A stretch of DNA of 64,000 nt from Auanema rhodensis (taxonomy: Eukaryota; Nematoda; Chromadorea; Rhabditida; Rhabditidae): NCBI GenBank assembly GCA_964057225.1, contig OZ059895.1, forward strand, positions 5,952,001 to 6,016,000, in the 5' to 3' direction. The translations under genes were made by a program, and so were the position numbers. The notes under the pieces are model-generated. The model ran no database searches and was not told the DNA's origin. It saw only the letters and a program-made list of their open reading frames with translations. The number at the start of each line of letters is the position of its first letter. The stretch's first letter is position 1. Positions 1 to 14,026 of this stretch are shown here, piece by piece.

Positions 1-2602
<2,602 letters not shown>

Positions 2603-2624
2603 TTTTACTAGTTTCTTATTTCTA

Positions 2625-3531
2625 AAATGAATAAATTTATGAATTAAACAATTGAATTATATGTAATACGTGAATAATATTTAGAAACTTGTACATTGTC
2701 TCATTATTAAAAGTGATATCACCTACTGCTGACTAGAAATATAATATAAATTTAAGCGTACAATTTAAGAAATATTTTTTGTTGTATAGTACTATTATAT
2801 ATGTTTGTTTTAATATCAAAAAGTCAATCTTTAACTGATTTTATGGATCGTTTTTTCACAATTTAACTAGAGCATTTTAAACGCTTTAGGGAAAATCGAC
2901 AACCTAAGTGAAACAAGCTAAAAATAAGTAGAGCAATGAAATTCGTAGAGACTTGAAGAACTTTTGAACTAGAGGCTCTGTATACATATATAGAAGAGCA
3001 AGCCAGCTGGTCCTTTATCGACATTTTCCCCCTGGCTATACGCCAAGCATGACGGGTGCGACCGCCTTGCTTCAAGCCGGCCGTCGTCCAGCACTCGTCT
3101 TATATGAATGGACGAGCCTGCCTCATAATCAACATGCAATTGATCAAGCATTGCGAAAACAATCATAGATTATAGATATATCTACACTTATAAGCGAAAT
3201 TTTATTTTTTGAATTAGTTCTTTAAACACATTTTCTTTTTGTCCTAGTATGATTCCATTGAAAGGGAAGAAAAAGAAACTACCTCCAGAATACTTTTCTT
3301 AATATTCATATAAGAGAACTCGTGATACTTCAAATAGTTTTTTTTAAATTTATTATTAAGTTCCTTGTTATTTCTGCAGTTTTCAATGTTTCTTTTCATT
3401 CATCCAATGGCTTAGCATATGAGCAATTAGCATATGAATATTACTACGTACAACCTTTTTAAGCAAACGAAGAATATAAATTCATCTTCAACTACTTAAC
3501 ATTTGATGAATTAAAACAATGTTTAAATTAA
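2625..3531. other. Intergenic region upstream of ICA1 with a GC-rich island
   Basis: No gene is recognised. Most of it is A/T-rich. About 2995-3165 is clearly richer in G+C and is open on the minus strand, where it reads in part MLDQLHVDYEAGSS and RRVLDDGRLEARRS. It could be an alternative first exon, a diverged gene fragment or a regulatory island. Confidence 0.4.
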
Positions 3532-3635
3532 TTATTGAACAAGAAATAAGAAAAAAAATTTATTGGTTCGATGTTGAGATTGTATCATAGTTTGGAAAGT
3601 TGTGTACTTATATACAAGCATCCTCTTTGAGTTCC

Positions 3636-3940
3636 TTATTGGTTGTTGGTCAAGCTGACTCCAGGAGCAGGCTTAGCGGCTGCTGGGGCTCCGTTCTTGT
3701 TGCTTCCCCATCCCCAGTATGATGGGTAAGCGGCAGCATACCCACTGTAAGCTCCGTAGTAGTATGGAGAGTATGCGGCGTATGATGGGTAAGCAGCATA
3801 TCCGTAAGCTGGGGCGGCCAAATATTGGGCTTCAGTACCAGTGGAGATCATGGAAGCAGCGATGAGAGCAAGAACAGCACTAAAAATTTGTAAATAAGAA
3901 AATTGGGAAAAGAAGAGTTAACTTACATCTTGGCGAACAT
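3636..3940 (-). CDS. Small secreted Tyr/Ala/Gly/Pro-rich protein, copy 1
   Basis: Two exons, 3927-3940 (14 bp) and 3636-3879, joined across a 47-bp GT-AG intron, give an 85-residue protein. It starts with a signal peptide (MFAKIAVLALIAAS, cleavage expected near TGTEA). The mature part is low complexity: repeats of the type AYGYAAYPSYAAYSPYYYG, then SYWGWGSNKNG and a Pro/Ala tail ending SLTNNQ. There are no cysteines and no dibasic sites. The composition resembles structural or adhesive secreted proteins (cuticle, eggshell, surface coat) or Tyr/Gly-rich peptides, but I do not recognise the family. A TATA box sits about 60 bp upstream. The second copy, at 5180-5484, is identical. Confidence 0.85.
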
Positions 3941-3998
3941 ATTGAAGGAAGTTTGAGTTGCTTGTGAGAGCAGATACCTTTTCCATGATAACTGTACG

Positions 3999-4006
3999 CT
4001 TATATA
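3999..4006 (-). promoter_or_regulatory. TATA box of secreted protein copy 1
   Basis: On the minus strand the sequence reads TATATAAGC about 60 bp upstream of the ATG, a position that fits a TATA-driven start with a short leader. Confidence 0.6.
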
Positions 4007-4222
4007 CTGCCAGAAATTGCTTGAAACTATTTGTTCCTATCCGGTACAGGGTAAGGTCCTCCTCATTGTATCTCAAACATTTTTCCTCTTTGCTTACGGC
4101 AAAGATAAATAATGCCGAGCAGTGAAACTACGAACAGTCTAGAGCAAAAGATTTGTGCGAAGAGCCTGTTGCCATATGAACAAATAGGTTTTAGCTAGTT
4201 TTTTCTTCATTCCAAATACAAG

Positions 4223-5075
4223 CTGTGAAGCAACTTATATCAAATTGTGTTCTTTCAAATATTAGTATATCCTATAGGTATATATCTCACTTGCGAAACT
4301 GTCAGAACTGTATTACCTCGGAAATAGACTATTTAATATTTATTTTTTACAGAAAAGAAAAGAATTTTAATGATTTTTCTCTATTAAATAAATAATAATA
4401 ATTTCAAAATCATAAACAGCATATACTGCATATTTTATACGTAGTATTTGCAACCAACAATTTACATTAAAATGTATACATAATTAATTACTATATGGAT
4501 TATGCTTGTTTAAAATAATTTGAATGTAATCTTTAGTTGTGCAAGCAAAGGCAAAAAGACTAACTAGAAATTGTCATAACTTGTTTCAGTATTCTTCGTT
4601 TGTAATTTGAGTCTGTCATTAACACGTGACGTAAGATTTGTAAAAATGTTATGTAAACAAGAACATAAATAAGCATGAACTTGAACTAAGAGTGAATAAT
4701 ATTTATTGCTGTCATGTATAATCTAGTTATACGTTAACATTTTTCGAATTAAAGATTTTCGGTTTTTTTTTATTTGAATATTTCATATAGTTTACTGCAT
4801 GTACCCCAAATAGGGAAACGTTTCTCAATTTCTAGGCATATACATAAATTTACCCTCCCTACACAATAATAATTACCTTGTGTATTTAAAAAAAATTTAA
4901 TTTAGAATACTTCTAATATCATATATTAAATTGTAAGAATTATTACAAAAAATATATCACTGGATTAAGACATATTTTAACTATTTAACAGTTGTCTTTA
5001 ATTTCAAGATGGGATTTCCACGGTTTAAAGTTAATTCCTATATAAGCTTCAATATCACAGTATTTTTTAAATCAC
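4223..5075. other. Unique spacer between the two duplicated blocks
   Basis: 853 bp of A/T-rich sequence with no coding exon, RNA gene or terminal inverted repeat that I can see. Confidence 0.5.
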
Positions 5076-5179
5076 TTATTGAACAAGAAATAAGAAAAAA
5101 AATTTATTGGTTCGATGTTGAGATTGTATCATAGTTTGGAAAGTTGTGTACTTATATACAAGCATCCTCTTTGAGTTCC

Positions 5180-5484
5180 TTATTGGTTGTTGGTCAAGCT
5201 GACTCCAGGAGCAGGCTTAGCGGCTGCTGGGGCTCCGTTCTTGTTGCTTCCCCATCCCCAGTATGATGGGTAAGCGGCAGCATACCCACTGTAAGCTCCG
5301 TAGTAGTATGGAGAGTATGCGGCGTATGATGGGTAAGCAGCATATCCGTAAGCTGGGGCGGCCAAATATTGGGCTTCAGTACCAGTGGAGATCATGGAAG
5401 CAGCGATGAGAGCAAGAACAGCACTAAAAATTTGTAAATAAGAAAATTGGGAAAAGAAGAGTTAACTTACATCTTGGCGAACAT
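5180..5484 (-). CDS. Small secreted Tyr/Ala/Gly/Pro-rich protein, copy 2
   Basis: Exons 5471-5484 and 5180-5423 encode exactly the same 85-residue precursor as the copy at 3636-3940: signal peptide, Tyr/Ala-rich body, WGWG core and SLTNNQ end. The intron and upstream region are also identical, so both copies should be expressed alike and cannot be told apart by short reads inside the repeat. Function unknown. Confidence 0.85.
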
Positions 5485-5542
5485 ATTGAAGGAAGTTTGA
5501 GTTGCTTGTGAGAGCAGATACCTTTTCCATGATAACTGTACG

Positions 5543-5550
5543 CTTATATA
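5543..5550 (-). promoter_or_regulatory. TATA box of secreted protein copy 2
   Basis: Same TATATAAGC on the minus strand as in copy 1, about 60 bp upstream of the ATG at 5484. Confidence 0.6.
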
Positions 5551-5766
5551 CTGCCAGAAATTGCTTGAAACTATTTGTTCCTATCCGGTACAGGGTAAGG
5601 TCCTCCTCATTGTATCTCAAACATTTTTCCTCTTTGCTTACGGCAAAGATAAATAATGCCGAGCAGTGAAACTACGAACAGTCTAGAGCAAAAGATTTGT
5701 GCGAAGAGCCTGTTGCCATATGAACAAATAGGTTTTAGCTAGTTTTTTCTTCATTCCAAATACAAG

Positions 5767-6481
5767 ATTCAGAGAAAAAAACTGGGAACTTGAGTTGTGG
5801 TGACATAAATGAGTAATTGTCAATGATTTTGGTTACCTCCATTCAGATTTCTTCAAAAAATATTTTGTTTTGATGGAGTACACGATGTGATTGAAATAAT
5901 CCAAAAAATTGTTGTAGTGTATCAATAAAATCAGGTCAGAATGCATTTAACAATTAAACGCATTTATAGCTTAATACCAATAAGAATCACATCCTATTTA
6001 ATATGAGTGATGATACTCAACAACATAAATAAGTTTTAGTGATTTATAATTTTGTACTTTTTAAAATTAAATGTATGAATACCTTTTACGAGTTTGTAAA
6101 CAATTAAACCTATTACAAGTTATTTCCAAATACGCATGTTCTTTTTATTCTCACGGCGCATCAAAAAATTGTTGACGCTTTTGCTGTGCAAAAATGAACC
6201 TTCGAAAATTTGAATTTCAAGTTGTACAACTATTTCTAATAATATATTTTTCTAACCTGAAGTTATTCTAAAGATAAAATTCCAGATTTGACTTTTATTT
6301 TCTTTTCTTCTTGGAAAAATATGTTAAAGTGCTCTAAGTGATGTTAGTATTGAAAGTACAATCTGACGTTTTTAGTTCTTGTACAATATGTTTTTATTGT
6401 CTTTAACTTTGTTTGTTTTAGACATTTCAAGCTTACTACAAGCTTAAATTTTTTTTGTTTTCATCATCTTGTGCTGTTTGA
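5767..6481. other. Intergenic region, divergent from SNIP1
   Basis: A/T-rich, between the second secreted-protein copy (-) and SNIP1 (+). It must hold the SNIP1 promoter. No other feature is seen. Confidence 0.4.
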
Positions 6482-8409
6482 ATGTCTGATACAAAAAGTG
6501 TTGAAAGTTCCCGTGGAAGGAGTCGGGAAGATTCTACGGTATAAAATTTTAAAATTATATTTTTAATATTTGTTTTAGAGTAGTTCATCTAGTTCTGATT
6601 CGGATACAAGCTCATCCAGTGGAAGTGATTCAGATTCTCCACCCGTATCACCCGTTCGAAGGTCTCGTACACCTACTCGAGTAAAATCAAAGTCTCCGGC
6701 TCGAAGAAAATCAAAGTCTCCTCCTCGAAGAAAATCAAAGTCTCCTGCTCGGAGAAAGAAATCCATTTCCCCTGCTCGGAAAAGGTCCAAATCACCTGTC
6801 CGAAGGCTAAGGTCAGGATCACCAGTTCGGAGAAAGTCTAGATCACCCGTTAGAAGAAAGTCTAGATCACCCGTTAGAAGAAAGTCTAGATCACCCGTTA
6901 GAAGAAAGTCCAGATCACCCGTTAGAAGAAAGTCCAGATCACCGATTAGAAGGAAGTCCAGATCTCCTGCCCGAAGACAGAAGTCTCGATCACCTGTAAG
7001 AAGACAGAAGTCTCGATCACCTGTAAGAAGACAGAAGTCTCGATCACCTGTTAGAAAACAGAAGTCTCGATCACCTGTAAGAAGAAAGTCTCGTTCACCT
7101 CCCAGGAAACGATCTCGTTCTCCTGCTCGCAGAAGATCTCGCTCACCTCCTCGGAGAAGATCCAGATCACCTGCAAGAAGAAGATCCAGATCACCTGCAA
7201 AAAGAAGATCTCCAGCTCGCAAACGCTCTAGATCGCCTGCTCGAAGAGCATCACGTTCTCCACTAAGATCATCTAGGTCTTCTGCTCGAAGGAGATCAAG
7301 GTCTCCAACTGGTAGTTCAATCCCAAATCGAAGAAGGTGAAAAAATATTTCATTGAATTTTCTTATTTTTTTTTTAGACGAGAGAGAAGCAATTCTGAAG
7401 AAGGACGTTCTAGTAATAAAGGTTCTAAATGGGAACAAAATCGAAGCCCATCCATAAAGAGGGAAATTGAATCTCCACGAGAAGAACAGAATACCTCTGA
7501 AGGAAAAAGATTTGGCTTGGAAAAAAAACGTAAGCTCTTTTACTTCAAGTTTATTAATTAGATCGATTATAGGAAGCAAATTCGATGATGGACTCAGGGG
7601 TGAAGGGCTTAAAGAAACGTTTGTTTAAAATCAACCAAGAAGAGCATAATAAATTGTTTGCAGCAAAGAAAAGTGGGGCAAGCCTGAAATGTGGGAAGTT
7701 AAAAAAGAGGAAGAACCTGTTATTGAAAAAGAAAAAGTATTTTGCTACAAATGTCTCCTATTTCACTCATTTTATAGATTAATATGGAAACCAGTGGCAA
7801 GTTAGCTGAAGATACCAATATGTTCCGTGGTGTAGTGATTAAATATAATGAGCCTCCTGAGGCAAAACTTCCTACCCTTCGGTTGGACTTTTTTTTTGAA
7901 ACTTACAATGTTTATTTTATAGTTGGCGACTTTATCCTTTTAAAGGAGAAGAGTCTTTGCCTGCCTTGTATATACATAGACAATCGGCATATTTAATTGG
8001 AAGGGATCGTAAAATTGCAGATATCCCTGTAGACCATCCGAGCTGTAGTAAGCAGCATGCGGCATTCCAATATAGGTTTTTAATTCAATAGAAAAGACTT
8101 TAATTATGATTGCCAAATTCAGATCTATGCCTTTTGAACGGGTTGATGGTTCTAGAGGACGGCGTGTTCTTCCGTATTTGATTGATTTAGGAAGCGCGAA
8201 TGGAACATTTCTTAACGGACAAAAGATAGACCCTCAACGGTTTTTATTTCCTTTTTTTTTAATTTTCATATTGTTGTTTTTTTAGATATTATGAAGTTCA
8301 AGAAAAGGATGTAATTAAATTCGGGTTCTCTTCTAAGGAATTCGTTGTTCTAAACGAAAATTCAGCCGGCGTAGAGGAATCATCTCCCAAGTCGGATAAA
8401 TCGGTATAA
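6482..8409 (+). CDS. SNIP1: SNIP1-like nuclear FHA-domain protein with RS repeats
   Basis: Ortholog of Smad nuclear-interacting protein 1, a spliceosome-associated FHA protein that reads phosphothreonine. Nine exons (6482-6538, 6579-7336, 7378-7529, 7573-7618, 7664-7736, 7778-7881, 7923-8075, 8123-8239, 8286-8409) join in phase to 527 codons. The N-terminal half is an Arg/Ser array (RRKSRSPV type). A linker with WGKPEMWEV leads to LAEDTNMFRGVVIKYNEPPE, the SNIP1 signature. The FHA domain follows: SAYLIGRDRKIADIPVDHPS, SKQHAAFQYR, LIDLGSANGTFLNGQKIDPQ, with the expected GR, S..H and NGT..N residues. A reverse-strand open frame across the RS region is only a shadow of the repeat. Confidence 0.95.
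6831..7090 (+). repeat. Coding minisatellite in SNIP1 (24- and 27-bp units)
   Basis: About six tandem 24-bp units (AGAAAGTCTAGATCACCCGT type, RKSRSPVR) are followed by about four 27-bp units (RQKSRSPVR). Units differ by a few bases only, so the array probably changes length between strains. Confidence 0.85.
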
Positions 8410-8661
8410 ATATTTTCTCTTTTGGTTCATTGTTCTTGTTATAAATTGTTGTTCATAATTCAAATATATTGGAAAGCACTTTAAGTAAGTTTCAGCTACA
8501 ATCCGATTATTAACCGTGTATTTCTAATGTTCTTAAGTTTAAAATAAACATAAATATTTTAATTCTTGAGTGTTTTTCTGTATGCTTTGAAAATAATTTC
8601 ATCAATACATTCTCAAGTTAATAGTTGATAGATGATTTAATTAAATCTGTATAGATCTATT

Positions 8662-10841
8662 TTATACAAACCAGCAAGGGTCATCGCAGTGTCGAATATA
8701 AGATTCAAGAACAATATCATCCACCTGTAAACAAGTATTAAGTTAACAACATGCAACACGTAAGAGAGTACCTGCATGACTGATGTATATACAGTAGCTT
8801 TATTCAAATTAGGCTTTCCACTTAAAACCTTGAAAATTTTTTAAAAGTTATTAGGAAACAATTTAAACTTGACTGTAAACATACTTGATATAGGCCACTC
8901 AATCCTACATTTTCTTGTCCTAATTTGTGCATACAATCATTTCCAGGACCACTGAACACACTTGGATACTTTTTATAAAAAATTTGGAACTTACAGTCTG
9001 GAATCAAGGTAAATCTCTTTTTTATCCCAATCATAATTTGTTTGAAGGAGGTACCAACCGTTCGGTTTCGTTGTGTCTAATACCTAAGAAATCTTCTTAA
9101 GTTCTCTAATCAAAGTATAAACAAACTTGGGTGTGATCTGTGCCATTTGGTCCCCTTGTAATGATTGCTCCTTCTCCTGGTTGACGCCCTCCTACGATAA
9201 AATATCCAGAAGCCATCATTGGATAAGTTTGAAGGAATTTAACGGCCTAAATGTAAGTACTTATAAACAAAGAAGAAACTATATACTTACATCTTTATAA
9301 TTGGTAGTGTTAGCAAGAACATCACGATCCATGAATAATAAAAATTCTCGACCTGTTATACCTCTGAGAACGAAGTCTAATAAGTTGTTACGGCTGCTGC
9401 CAAAGCGAGCATTAGTTGATAATGTAAATCCATGAGGACGTAAACCTATTAAGGATATTATTTATATCTGTCGTTTAATTTAATATTTGAACTATTAATA
9501 GTAATATATGAAAGAATAGATTTTATCATTGATAAAAGCATAGTGCAAACAACCGTTCTACTAAAGTATCACTTTCATAGAAATGTTTTTCATCTTGTTG
9601 CAAGCATATTACTAATCAATAAATTACTGTTTTAATTTATTAAATTGTTAATACCTGTCAATACACCCATATGGCCAGCGAAAGTAACACCCTTATACAC
9701 AAGTTTTCCATCTTGAACGTAATCAACGTTTATTACTAAGTTCTTAAGAATATTATGTTTTAGTTTTTTTTCGAGTAAAATTACTTTCAAAGCAATAGTT
9801 TGTCCCCAAGTGTGCTCTGTCATATTCCAAATAAATCCGGTTCCAAAGTCCTGATTTCTAAAAAAATATTACTTGAATTTTTTTATTTTAGACACAATGA
9901 TATCTGTATTATTTTCTTATTTGTACCTTCCATGATAGATTTTTCCTTCTGGTGTTTGAGCTACAATAGAAGTACATCCTTTAGCTATCTCATAAAACAT
10001 GTTCAAAAGTGTAACTTCACCTAATGGTACACCACTGATGTTAGCGAACCCCTAAACATGACCTAGCACTACTCTTTCTATACAATTGAAAAATCTTACA
10101 ATTATTTCACTTCTATATGGCTCAGCCATACTGTTAATAGAGTTTCCACACATTTCAACTAAATACTCATATGCTCCAGGAATGAAAAAGTCTACAACAG
10201 ATCTTACTGTATGAAGAGCTGCTAGTACCTAAACAGGCGTAGTTAGGTATAAAATTATGTTTCTTGGGGTTTGATTACCCTGGTTTCATATACTTCAGCT
10301 ACTTTTCTCCATCGTTCCTGAGGCGGAGTACTTAAATCAACAACGTATGTTGGAACTTGATCAGCTAATTTTGGGTTATATTGTGGAGCCTTTAAAAATT
10401 AAGAAACAATGATATGATTATGATTGTAGGTAATAATCTTTGAACTGTTATATTATATATTAATAATGATTATAAAAATGCTTACACCATCAAATTTTTT
10501 AAATTGCATTTGAACATTCTAATATTTAAAAATCTTATTTGATTTTCGTTTCAAAAAATCAAAAACTATATAATTCATATTTCATTTTGAATCAAATCTT
10601 ATCGCGTAATCAACTATTTTTTCTCAATTGAGACCAAAGTATAACGCTGGTGATAACTTCATGTACGATTTTTGAAATCGCTTATGCATTTTCAAAGCTC
10701 ACTTTTGAATAAATAGAAGAACAGTTTTATACCAACCTGTCCAACATAGCACACTTCACCGTATGGTCCCCAGGGGTCCTGCTTAGCGACAGCAATTCCG
10801 GTCAAGCCCAATACCGTGACCAGAAATATCAATTTCCTCAT
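8662..10841 (-). CDS. asah-1: Acid ceramidase (N-acylsphingosine amidohydrolase)
   Basis: Lysosomal Ntn-hydrolase that splits ceramide into sphingosine and fatty acid. A signal peptide (MRKLIFLVTVLGLTGIAVA) starts at 10841, directly after TTTACAG, which fits a trans-splice site. After a roughly 340-bp intron come the alpha-subunit exons (PQYNPKLADQVPTYVVDLST, RVLAALHTVRSVVDFF). The autocleavage and catalytic Cys lies in FYEIAKGCTSIVAQTPEGK near 9975 and is followed by IYHGRNQDFG, as in human ASAH1. Later blocks match the beta subunit: VTFAGHMGVLTG, SGYFIVGGRRPGEGAIITR, WYLLQTNYDWDKK, GPGNDCMHKLG and the end SYIRHCDDPCWFV. Length is about 390 residues, as usual. NAAA is the closest alternative, but the CDDPCW end favours ASAH1. 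Confidence 0.93.
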
Positions 10842-11361
10842 CTGTAAATCTCTTAATGATACAGTTCAATTGTAAACATAAAATATTATTTAAAAATAAA
10901 TAATATTTTCATTAATAGAAACAATAGAAAATATATTCAAATAATATAGATATTTCTATACGGAAGATTTGATGAAGTTCTCGAAATTTCTAAAGACTAA
11001 ACATTTGCTCAAAAAAAAAAAGATTGTTGTTTATCAAATAAATAATAAAAATAATGAGTGACGACGGATATTATCTTGTCAACTCCGCATTAAATGGCAT
11101 TCACTCTTTTCCCTCCCACATGCTCCAATCTGATTTTCATTTCTCTTTATCAGGCCACGTGTGATTTTCATGCTTCTCTCTTAACTCTCTTATCCTTTTT
11201 CCTTTCTACATAAGAAACGAATTGCATGTTAGAAAAGCAAAGATAATTATTGCTTTCATTTTTTTCAAAATAACGAACAAATATAGAAAATGGGAATAAT
11301 TCATTCATATTAGATATTATAATAAAACGAGATACGAATTAGTTTTTAATATAACCAATTA
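10842..11361. other. Intergenic region between collagen and acid ceramidase
   Basis: Both neighbours are on the minus strand. The stretch is A/T- and pyrimidine-rich and ends in a TTTACAG acceptor at the ceramidase start. No gene seen. Confidence 0.4.
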
Positions 11362-12764
11362 TTATGTTTTAGGAGATCTTTTTTGGCTCCATTTCGCTTT
11401 ATACACTTGTTTTCTTCTCTGTCCATATTCTACTGATTGACTGTATCTAAAAAACAAGTTGTTCTTTTAAAGCCGATTATTGATTCAGTGCTATCATACT
11501 GTTGCTCAAATTCAGCTCCTGATCTTCGTGGCGGACATAAACAATATGCACCATCATTACCCGGCAGCCCTCTGGATCCAATCTGAATGTAGTTATAATT
11601 GTTTTCGAAATTATTCAAATTTTACTTCTCCAGGAAGACCTGGTAGACCTCGAGGCCCTGGTAGACCGATTTGCCCTACATATCCTTGCAAACCAGGTAT
11701 ACCTGAGAAACCAGTTTCTCCGGGAGCTCCTGGTTCGCCTCTTGGTCCTATTGGGCCATCGAAACCTGGAGGCCCAGGTAAACATATCAGCTTAACAGAT
11801 GGGATTCCGTTGTGGCCTGGTTGACCATCAGGACCAGGAGGACCGGAAAATGATAAGAACTAAGAAGAGTTGAAGTGATTCATATTCTCACCATCGGGTC
11901 CTGGATCTCCGATTGATCCTGGCCAACCTGGTTCAGTGCCTTGCCCCGGAAAACCAGGCTGTCCAACATGCCCTTCCGGACCGGGCTCACCTACAGGCCC
12001 AGGTTCACCTTCTGGACCGGGTGGACCTTCTGGACATTCAAAACACGCCGCAGGCTCATACTGAAGCAAATCGCCGCTTATTCCCGGCTTTCCAGCACTT
12101 CCATGACTTCCGGGTTCTTTAGAAAATTGTATATGTAGTTGGACAGAAACAGAAGTATTACCTCCATTATGTCCTGGATAACCATTACGTCCACGTCTAC
12201 CCGATGGACATTTCGGATTAATTCCATACATATTTGCTTCATCTGGGCAACCTTGACATTGAAAAAAAAAACACGTTGTTTGTTCAAACGTATGTATGAA
12301 ACCTACAATTGCATGTTTGCATGAGTTCTGGACTAAAAAATGGCGTAAATGATGGCGATTGACCACCTCCTCCAGATGGAATTTCATCTGTACCAATAGG
12401 AAAAGCACTATACCCTTTATCCTTATGTCTGAATTTGCAATTAAGGTCAAAACGTCTAAATAATTTTAAAAACTTTTTACGGAAAGCGTGTCGCTTCAAT
12501 CTTCGATATTGATATGTATTTGATGAATTTAAAAGTAATAAAATATCGTTCCAGGTATCATCAGCAGTTTTCTAAAACAAAAACTCCAATTATAAAAAAA
12601 ATACAAATTACCTTAAATTGGCTCAAATTGTCTAATGATTCCATTTGAAAACTATTTATAACTGATATTGTATGAATAGAAGCTAGCCAGGTTATTATAA
12701 TGGAAAATATAATAGAAGTATTCAAAAAAGACAGAAACCAATAATCATTTTGAGGCTTAGACAT
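11362..12764 (-). CDS. Nematode cuticle collagen
   Basis: Extracellular structural collagen of the cuticle. The N-terminus ([15 protein letters not shown] at 12764) carries one hydrophobic anchor segment and then the cuticle-collagen N domain with [20 protein letters not shown] holds the RxxR site cut by a furin-like protease (BLI-4 type). Cysteines (MQTCNC, CPDEANM, NPKCPSG) flank interrupted Gly-X-Y blocks such as [19 protein letters not shown] and [11 protein letters not shown]. The C-terminus has AYCLCPPR. The last exon is uncertain: reading through gives a stop at 11430, while a 53-bp intron (GTATG...TTTTTTAG) gives a Lys/Arg-rich tail ending at 11362, which I prefer. Exact numbering within the collagen family cannot be told. 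Confidence 0.88.
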
Positions 12765-14026
12765 ACCTAAAAATAGAAATAAATAGTTTTTTTAAATGAT
12801 GTAGTATATCGTAGATAGAATATATAATTTATTAATAATTTTATGTAAATAAAAAAATTTATAACATAATTTAGGAAACAATTATCTGTTAGCACCGTGA
12901 AATACTGAAAACAATTTTTATTTTTGCTTATGTATATATCCTGCCCCTTGTACCCTTAAGAAGTAAGTCATTATAACTAGTTCATTCACTTTCAACGTCA
13001 AGGATCTCAGTATATTATTACTTTCTTTCATCAAATCTAGTAGACATGTTGCAAATTGTTTTATATCTCTTTTGAAAGTAAAAATTGCATGATATTAGAA
13101 AACACGTAAGATGTAAAGAATCATTGCAGTTGAACTACTTTATGATGAATCTTCTCCTTAAAAGAAAGTGAAACTTCAACTTATTAATATATTAAATGCA
13201 CAACCATAACTTCACCCACTCATCTAATATCTTTCTCTTTAGCTTTTGATGTATTTATTTGGCAGTGAAAACATCTACACCATCTCATATATTTATTAAG
13301 CGAAAACTGAACAGATGCTCCAACGATTGAAGTTAATTACAAATGCGAAATCAGCAGTACCAATGTCTAAATGTGGCACTACACGCACAAAGCTTTACAT
13401 AAATTAAATTTAAATTTCACATTTTAACATTTTCCAGCTATTAGTTTGCACTTACTGTCTTACACTAAACTTAACGACAATAAAAATAATTCATTCCCTT
13501 ATAAAACCAGATTTTTTAGTACTAGATAGTTTGAGCTCATGTCCCTAAGGATATTTCATCTAACAAAGCCTTACCATTCATCAAGTGGAGGACACCCATT
13601 TCGCTCAAACGGCTACGGGTATCATAGCCAAATAGATGTTTTTCTTAGAATTTACATCGAAATCCTTCATTTTCAGAAATCTATGCAAATTAACAAGTGT
13701 TCAGTATGTTTCAACTGTTGCGTACAGACGTGAACATTAAAAGGGACTATGCGTATATGCTACTATTTAAGCGTTAATCTTTAGTTATAAAGTCGAATTT
13801 CAAGTTGTTTTCAATTTTTTCAGCTTGGATTATCATGAGAGTAACAGATGAAAATGTTTTCGTAACTTCCTAGCATTTTTCTCTTATTTAACTTCATTTT
13901 CACCTTTTAAATTTCTCGCTGTCTTTGCTATGTCATTCTTGTCTAAGCTTTTCATTTAATACATACTTTTACTATTACAAATGACAGCTTTTCCGCCATT
14001 ACGATTGATATTAAATGTAGTTTAGC
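12765..14026. other. Divergent intergenic region, collagen / FARS2
   Basis: 1.26 kb, A/T-rich, holding both promoters. No coding exon or RNA gene is supported. Confidence 0.4.

Larger units (their letters stand above)
3532..4222. repeat. Direct duplication, copy 1 (691 bp)
   Basis: This block matches 5076-5766 base for base wherever I compared the two (offset 1544). It carries the whole small secreted-protein gene plus about 280 bp upstream of its ATG and about 100 bp downstream of its stop. The flanks outside the block are unrelated, so the boundaries are sharp on both sides. Confidence 0.95.
5076..5766. repeat. Direct duplication, copy 2 (691 bp)
   Basis: Second copy of the block at 3532-4222, in the same orientation, separated from it by 853 bp of unique A/T-rich sequence. 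No substitution or indel was found, even in the intron and upstream region, so the copies are very recent, homogenised by gene conversion, or an assembly artefact. Confidence 0.95.

Noticed and set aside
6575-7579. 334-codon minus-strand open frame rich in GDLDFL repeats
   Set aside because: It is the antisense shadow of the SNIP1 RS repeat; the plus strand has exon structure and homology.
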